From: Ectocarpus siliculosus
Lineage: Eukaryota; Sar; Phaeophyceae; Ectocarpales; Ectocarpaceae
NCBI GenBank assembly: GCA_000310025.1
Contig: FN649727.1
Location: 4,465,252 to 4,513,077 of the forward strand
Reading direction: 5' to 3'
Length of the DNA: 47,826 bases
The translations under genes were made by a program, and so were the position numbers. The notes below the pieces were generated by a model that searched no databases, was not told the DNA's origin, and saw only the letters and a program-made list of their open reading frames with translations. Below are positions 44,701-47,826 of the stretch, piece after piece (positions within the stretch are counted from its first letter, which is position 1; each line of letters opens with the position of its first letter).

Positions 44701-47648
44701 TCGTTTAGTTTTTGCAGGGCACCCCGGCGCGATCCCTCCGACCGGTGCCATCCCCGACGAAATACACACAGGTGTTGTATGCACGCACGTAGGTGCCATG
44801 TCCCCGACCGGTACCATAGTACTGATCCCAGTGCAGGCATACCCACGCACACACAGTCTTTTGCAGACGCTAAATAGTTGACAATGATATTGATCAGTAT
44901 AAAGGTACGCACCAGCCTACGTTGTGTTAAAATGGTCAAGCACCCTCGAGGCAGTTTCACAATGTTTACAACTGTCTCTGGAAGTGAAAGCACCAGAAAA
45001 TAAATTAAGTCATACGCAGCTGTCATCCGTACGCAAGCAAGTAAGCACAAGATGCCGAACACCCTTAGCAGGATGCAGCGCACCCTTCATGCGACTCGCC
45101 GAATACCTCACGGCGCTTCGCGCTTGGTGATGTGAGAGCCTGGTCCGGTGAGAACCCGGCGTGCTCCGTCCCGGCTTTGTAGGGGTCAATGGTCTAACGA
45201 CTACGGCATGCACGACTATGAGTACACCCCCACCCTGTGCGACAACTGCCGAGTGTGCGATACTGAATAGAATGACAGCGGCGTTCATTGGCACTGCATA
45301 TCATACTGCTATTTACCGGCCCACCCTGTGCGAGAACTCCGATACGCGCGATGCTGAGGATAACCACAGCACTTAGACTAATGCTGGAGCTACGAATGCT
45401 ACTTCAACGTGCAGGTAGAATGGTGGTGACCAGCGGGGTAGACTACGAGCTTGGTAGTGGCAATAATCCAACGACGCCGTTGCCTGGCTAGCATGTATCC
45501 GCTTTCCCTTCCGGCTTCTTCTAGAATGATGTCGTCTTTTACTTGCGTAACGATTGCCTCCATTTTACCTTGTCTGAGCATTGCCGTCGTGAACCCCCCT
45601 CTACCCCCCCTTATATTTCGGTGGTTCTTCTCCCACGCACAAAGGGCTTCGCCCAGAACGACTCCGATCCGGACGCGAACACGCGCGCGGCGTCGATGGG
45701 CGTCGGCTTTCTCTTCCTCGTGCACTGCTTCCTGCAGTGCCGGGACTCTCTCTTCGTCCGGCCGCACCCGGGCATCTGGCGGATCGTCCACGGGGTCGGC
45801 ATGCTCTATCTCTTCGCCGTGTCGGTGTTGCTCGTCCACCCGTAAGTCTTTTTCGAGCCTCGTGCTTCTTTGGGCGGGGTTCGGCCCCTGTCGGTGTGTG
45901 TATGTGCTGCTTTGGCAGGCGAGTCGCTGTAGAAGGAGCGTGGATTGGTGCCAGCTCCCTTTCGCCCTGGTTTGTCGGTTATTTTATTAGCAAAGAACCC
46001 CCTTGCCGTCTCAAACACACTCCAAACACACATGTTTTTCGTGATGATGCTTTTTTTCAGGTTCTTGTACGTTTGTGATGGCGTGGTTGCTAGCAGAATG
46101 AGAATACGTGGGTTGCACCGTATAACTTCTTCACAGTTTTAAGAAACTGTTATCGCCACCAGTAAATGTCCACCAACAGCTCATTGTTCAATGTGTCAGC
46201 TTCCTCAGGGGCCACCGTTTTTTCGGGGCTCAAATTTTGGACGACTGCGAAGTGTTAATGTCAACCTTTCTGTCGTCAACCTTTCTGTCCGCGACGGCCT
46301 CTCTGCCCGTCTCTGTCCTGCTTGTGTTTTCTTATCTCGTGCTGTCGTACTCCGCCGCTCCCCGCTTTCCCCCCTTCGTTTAAAAAAAATGCAGCAAGGA
46401 CGAAGCGCAGCGGTTACTGGCAATCTTTATCCCTGATGTGAAAGGGTACACGTTGTCCCGCTTTGAGGCCGGCTCCCTCGAGTGCGAGCTCTCGGCGAGC
46501 GCCGTCATTGGCCAGCTGCGGGAGGTTTGGTTCCTGGCGCACCTCGTGGGCTGGTGAGTCGCGGTTTCTAGTATACCACCTTGAATTTCCGCCCCCCCCT
46601 CGTCCCGTGGCAAGTAATGTATATGACGCAAGAAAACTCTCCTCGGTGGTGACGCTTTGGCTTCTGAAGTACACCGGGTGTGTTGTTGTGGGGGGGAGGT
46701 GGTTGTATAATGTCCAGCTTTTACTTTTGATTTGATATTGTAGGTTTGGAGTTCATGTTAACCCGTAAAAGTGTTGCCACCGGGTGTGGTTTTTTGTGTC
46801 GGGGGTGGTATTTTACGTGCGTGTGTTATCTTGTGTCGTGTACCGTAGACTAAATACTGCCCTTACCAGTCAGCGCTGCCTATTTTTGCGATATGCCTAT
46901 TGTTGCGAGTCCCCAACCACTCCCTTCCTCCACCCAGTCCCTTCCCACGAGCACGGTGTAGCATGTCAGACTACGGCCCGTTGCTTGCTTCCGAAGCTTA
47001 TTACCTTGCCCGCGAGGGTGAAAACGCACCGTACCCCCCGCCCCCCACCTCACCAATATGGAAATATGGCGGGCGGCTAGTACGGCACGACCACGAGCTC
47101 GCGGGCGGTGTGGGTGGGGGAAGTCTGGTTTCCGGTGCGTTTCGCGGGCACAGGTACTCGCGTGCGGAAGGACTCACGATGGCCCGGTATGTACGTCGCA
47201 CTGGCACGCAAATCAGCAGCACTGGCACGCGCAGCAGCAGCGGTGGCACGACGACGAGCCAGCCAACGTGCTCCGGCCACGCCCCCCGACTTTGCGACGC
47301 GGGAGAGCGAGCGACCGCTTCTTTTTCGTGGCGATGCGGGCTCCCCGATATTATTGCGACCACCACTTCCCCACCCAGCCCTGACGCAGCCGGAAGGGAC
47401 TGCACTTGCACGTTGTCACTCCGGCCTTAGACCCCGCACAATCCATTAAGGTATTGGTTCACCCCATCTTGTTATTTGTCGTGGGATGTGAAGATGCCCA
47501 GAAACGACATACCAAGCGTTTTCCCCCCTCACCCTGCGACAAGCGCAGGTGGTGCAAGATGTGCCTCTTCCGAGACTGGGGTGTGTGCTGGGTCCTCTCG
47601 GTGGGCTTCGAGCTCCTGGAGCTATCGATGGGCTGGCTGGTGCCGCAG
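41759..47648 (+). CDS. PSS: Phosphatidylserine synthase (base-exchange type), 5-prime part
   Basis: This family exchanges the head group of phosphatidylethanolamine or phosphatidylcholine for serine in the ER membrane. Four exons fit by phase: 41759-42016, 45645-45841, 46395-46553 and 47549-47648, giving 238 codons before the gene leaves the window at a CAG/GTGAGG donor. Residues 1-70 are a hydrophilic cytosolic head. Then come a hydrophobic segment (RQIVVLVVTIAGASYL), NDSDPDANTRAASMGVGFLF, the family block FVRPHPGIWRIVHGVGMLYL (residues ~123-142), REVWFLAHLVGWW, and RDWGVCWVLSVGFELLEL before GWLVPQ. These match animal PSS1/2 and plant PSS1 in order and spacing. The CDP-diacylglycerol-dependent bacterial/yeast enzyme is a different family and does not fit. 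The C-terminal half, with the ECWWD-type region, lies outside. Intron 1 is 3.6 kb and full of repeats. Confidence 0.92.
42831..43454. repeat. Large inverted repeat, 241-bp arms, in intron 1 of PSS
   Basis: The left arm 42831-43071 and right arm 43214-43454 are equal in length and reverse complements with only scattered mismatches; they are separated by 142 bp. Both arms keep an open frame with conserved text (FPNDPS, IEFGELQARFLKLLCGPILK), so the same peptide can be read on opposite strands. Transcribed as part of the PSS pre-mRNA, the intron would fold into a ~240-bp hairpin. This may be a foldback element, or two inverted copies of one transposon piece. Confidence 0.85.
43905..44225 (+). 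repeat. Diverged ~230-bp tandem doublet
   Basis: ATCATATAGATGGCCAATCC followed by GAAAGAATTAGCGTGTCGGA at about 43918-43957 resembles ATCATATGGACAGCCGAACC followed by GAAGGAATCAGCGCGTTGGA at about 44146-44185, with similar flanks. The period is about 228 bp, close to that of the tandem units at 5.5-9.6 kb, but the sequence is unrelated as far as I can see. Confidence 0.6.
44595..44820 (+). repeat. Short GGTGCCATC-type repeats
   Basis: The unit (A/G)GTGCCATCTCTCCGACC recurs in perfect and decayed forms: GATGGCACCG (inverse) near 44600, GGTGCCATCTCTCCGACC twice near 44638-44675, then GCGATCCCTCCGACCGGTGC, and GGTGCCATGTCCCCGACCGG near 44790. It lies in PSS intron 1. It could be a regulatory array or a decayed minisatellite. 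Confidence 0.75.
45130..45240 (+). repeat. Third copy of the C-terminated dispersed element
   Basis: GTGCTCCGTCCCGGC, GGGGTCAATGGTCTAACGAC then TACGGCATGC, and GAGTACACCCCCACC follow the order seen at 1-130 (minus) and 26930-27012 (plus). The frame through it includes VNGLTTTAC, comparable to VNGQLTTAS in the first copy. Confidence 0.55.
46780..46855 (+). repeat. Fragment related to the 16.4-17.5 kb foldback element
   Basis: TTGCCACCGGGTGTGG followed by GTGTGTTATCTTGTGTC and GTACCGTAG resembles the right end of the element at 17491-17526. It lies in the last complete PSS intron. Confidence 0.5.
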
Positions 47649-47826
47649 GTGAGGTAGACGATGAAGGCAAGGAGTTGTGGCACGGGAAGGAGACGGAGGG
47701 GGGGCGGGAGATGATGGGGCGTATCCACTTTTTTTTTTTTCGGTTCGGCGAGGCGGAGTGGAGAGCAAGGTTGCCATTTTTTCGGCGTTCGTCGTGTGAC
47801 CTTGGATGACGCCTTCGTTATCGGGA

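Noticed and set aside
46900-47430. 176-codon plus-strand frame
   Set aside because: It lies between two PSS exons whose phases join without it, and its composition is Pro/Ser/Thr-rich noise.

Overview
This is a window of nuclear DNA from a eukaryote with intron-rich genes, GC-rich exons, long repeat-filled introns and intergenic DNA, and GT-AG splice sites. The mix of a fungal-type Zn2Cys6 zinc cluster, an animal/plant-type base-exchange phosphatidylserine synthase, very low-complexity Gly/Ser/Ala exons, large introns and a Helitron relic suggests a stramenopile, most likely a brown alga of the Ectocarpus type. That placement is inference: no rRNA or organelle marker is present. Poly-G runs, a poly-G window edge and a 100-base N gap (22073-22172) point to draft assembly.

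Layout. 1-14.0 kb has no convincing host gene and is a repeat landscape. It holds a minus-strand transposon-like coding fragment at the left edge, diverged dispersed repeats, one ~1.2-kb terminal-inverted-repeat (TIR) element with internal ~220-bp tandem repeats (5.13-6.36 kb), a cluster of three related ~1.0-1.2-kb TIR elements (6.36-9.81 kb), a broken Helitron Rep domain (10.0-10.86 kb, minus) and a complex GC-rich tandem array (11.24-12.55 kb). 14.47-22.35 kb (+) is a long Zn2Cys6 transcription-factor gene with about nine exons; its first intron carries a foldback element and its last exon is cut by the gap. 22.35-27.05 kb is gene-poor.

27.05-37.46 kb holds a divergent pair that shares a 335-bp upstream region. 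On the minus strand is a five-exon gene for a protein with a signal peptide, an acidic stretch and an unfamiliar conserved core. On the plus strand is a four-exon gene for a ~1450-residue AT-hook/RGG protein with six near-identical 75-bp repeats inside its first exon. 37.71-47.65 kb holds a second divergent pair, with 393 bp between the two ATGs: a five-exon coiled-coil protein with a Lys-rich tail (minus), and the first four exons of phosphatidylserine synthase (+), which runs off the window. Its 3.6-kb first intron contains a near-perfect 241-bp inverted repeat and other repeats.

The genes do not form one pathway. Three are nuclear or nucleic-acid-binding by composition (Zn2Cys6, AT-hook/RGG, possibly the Lys-rich coiled-coil protein), one is predicted to enter the secretory route and one is an ER membrane lipid enzyme. 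Exon structures were assembled by eye from splice consensus, reading phase and protein-like sequence. Where phases agree across many junctions the models are strong; weak junctions are flagged.
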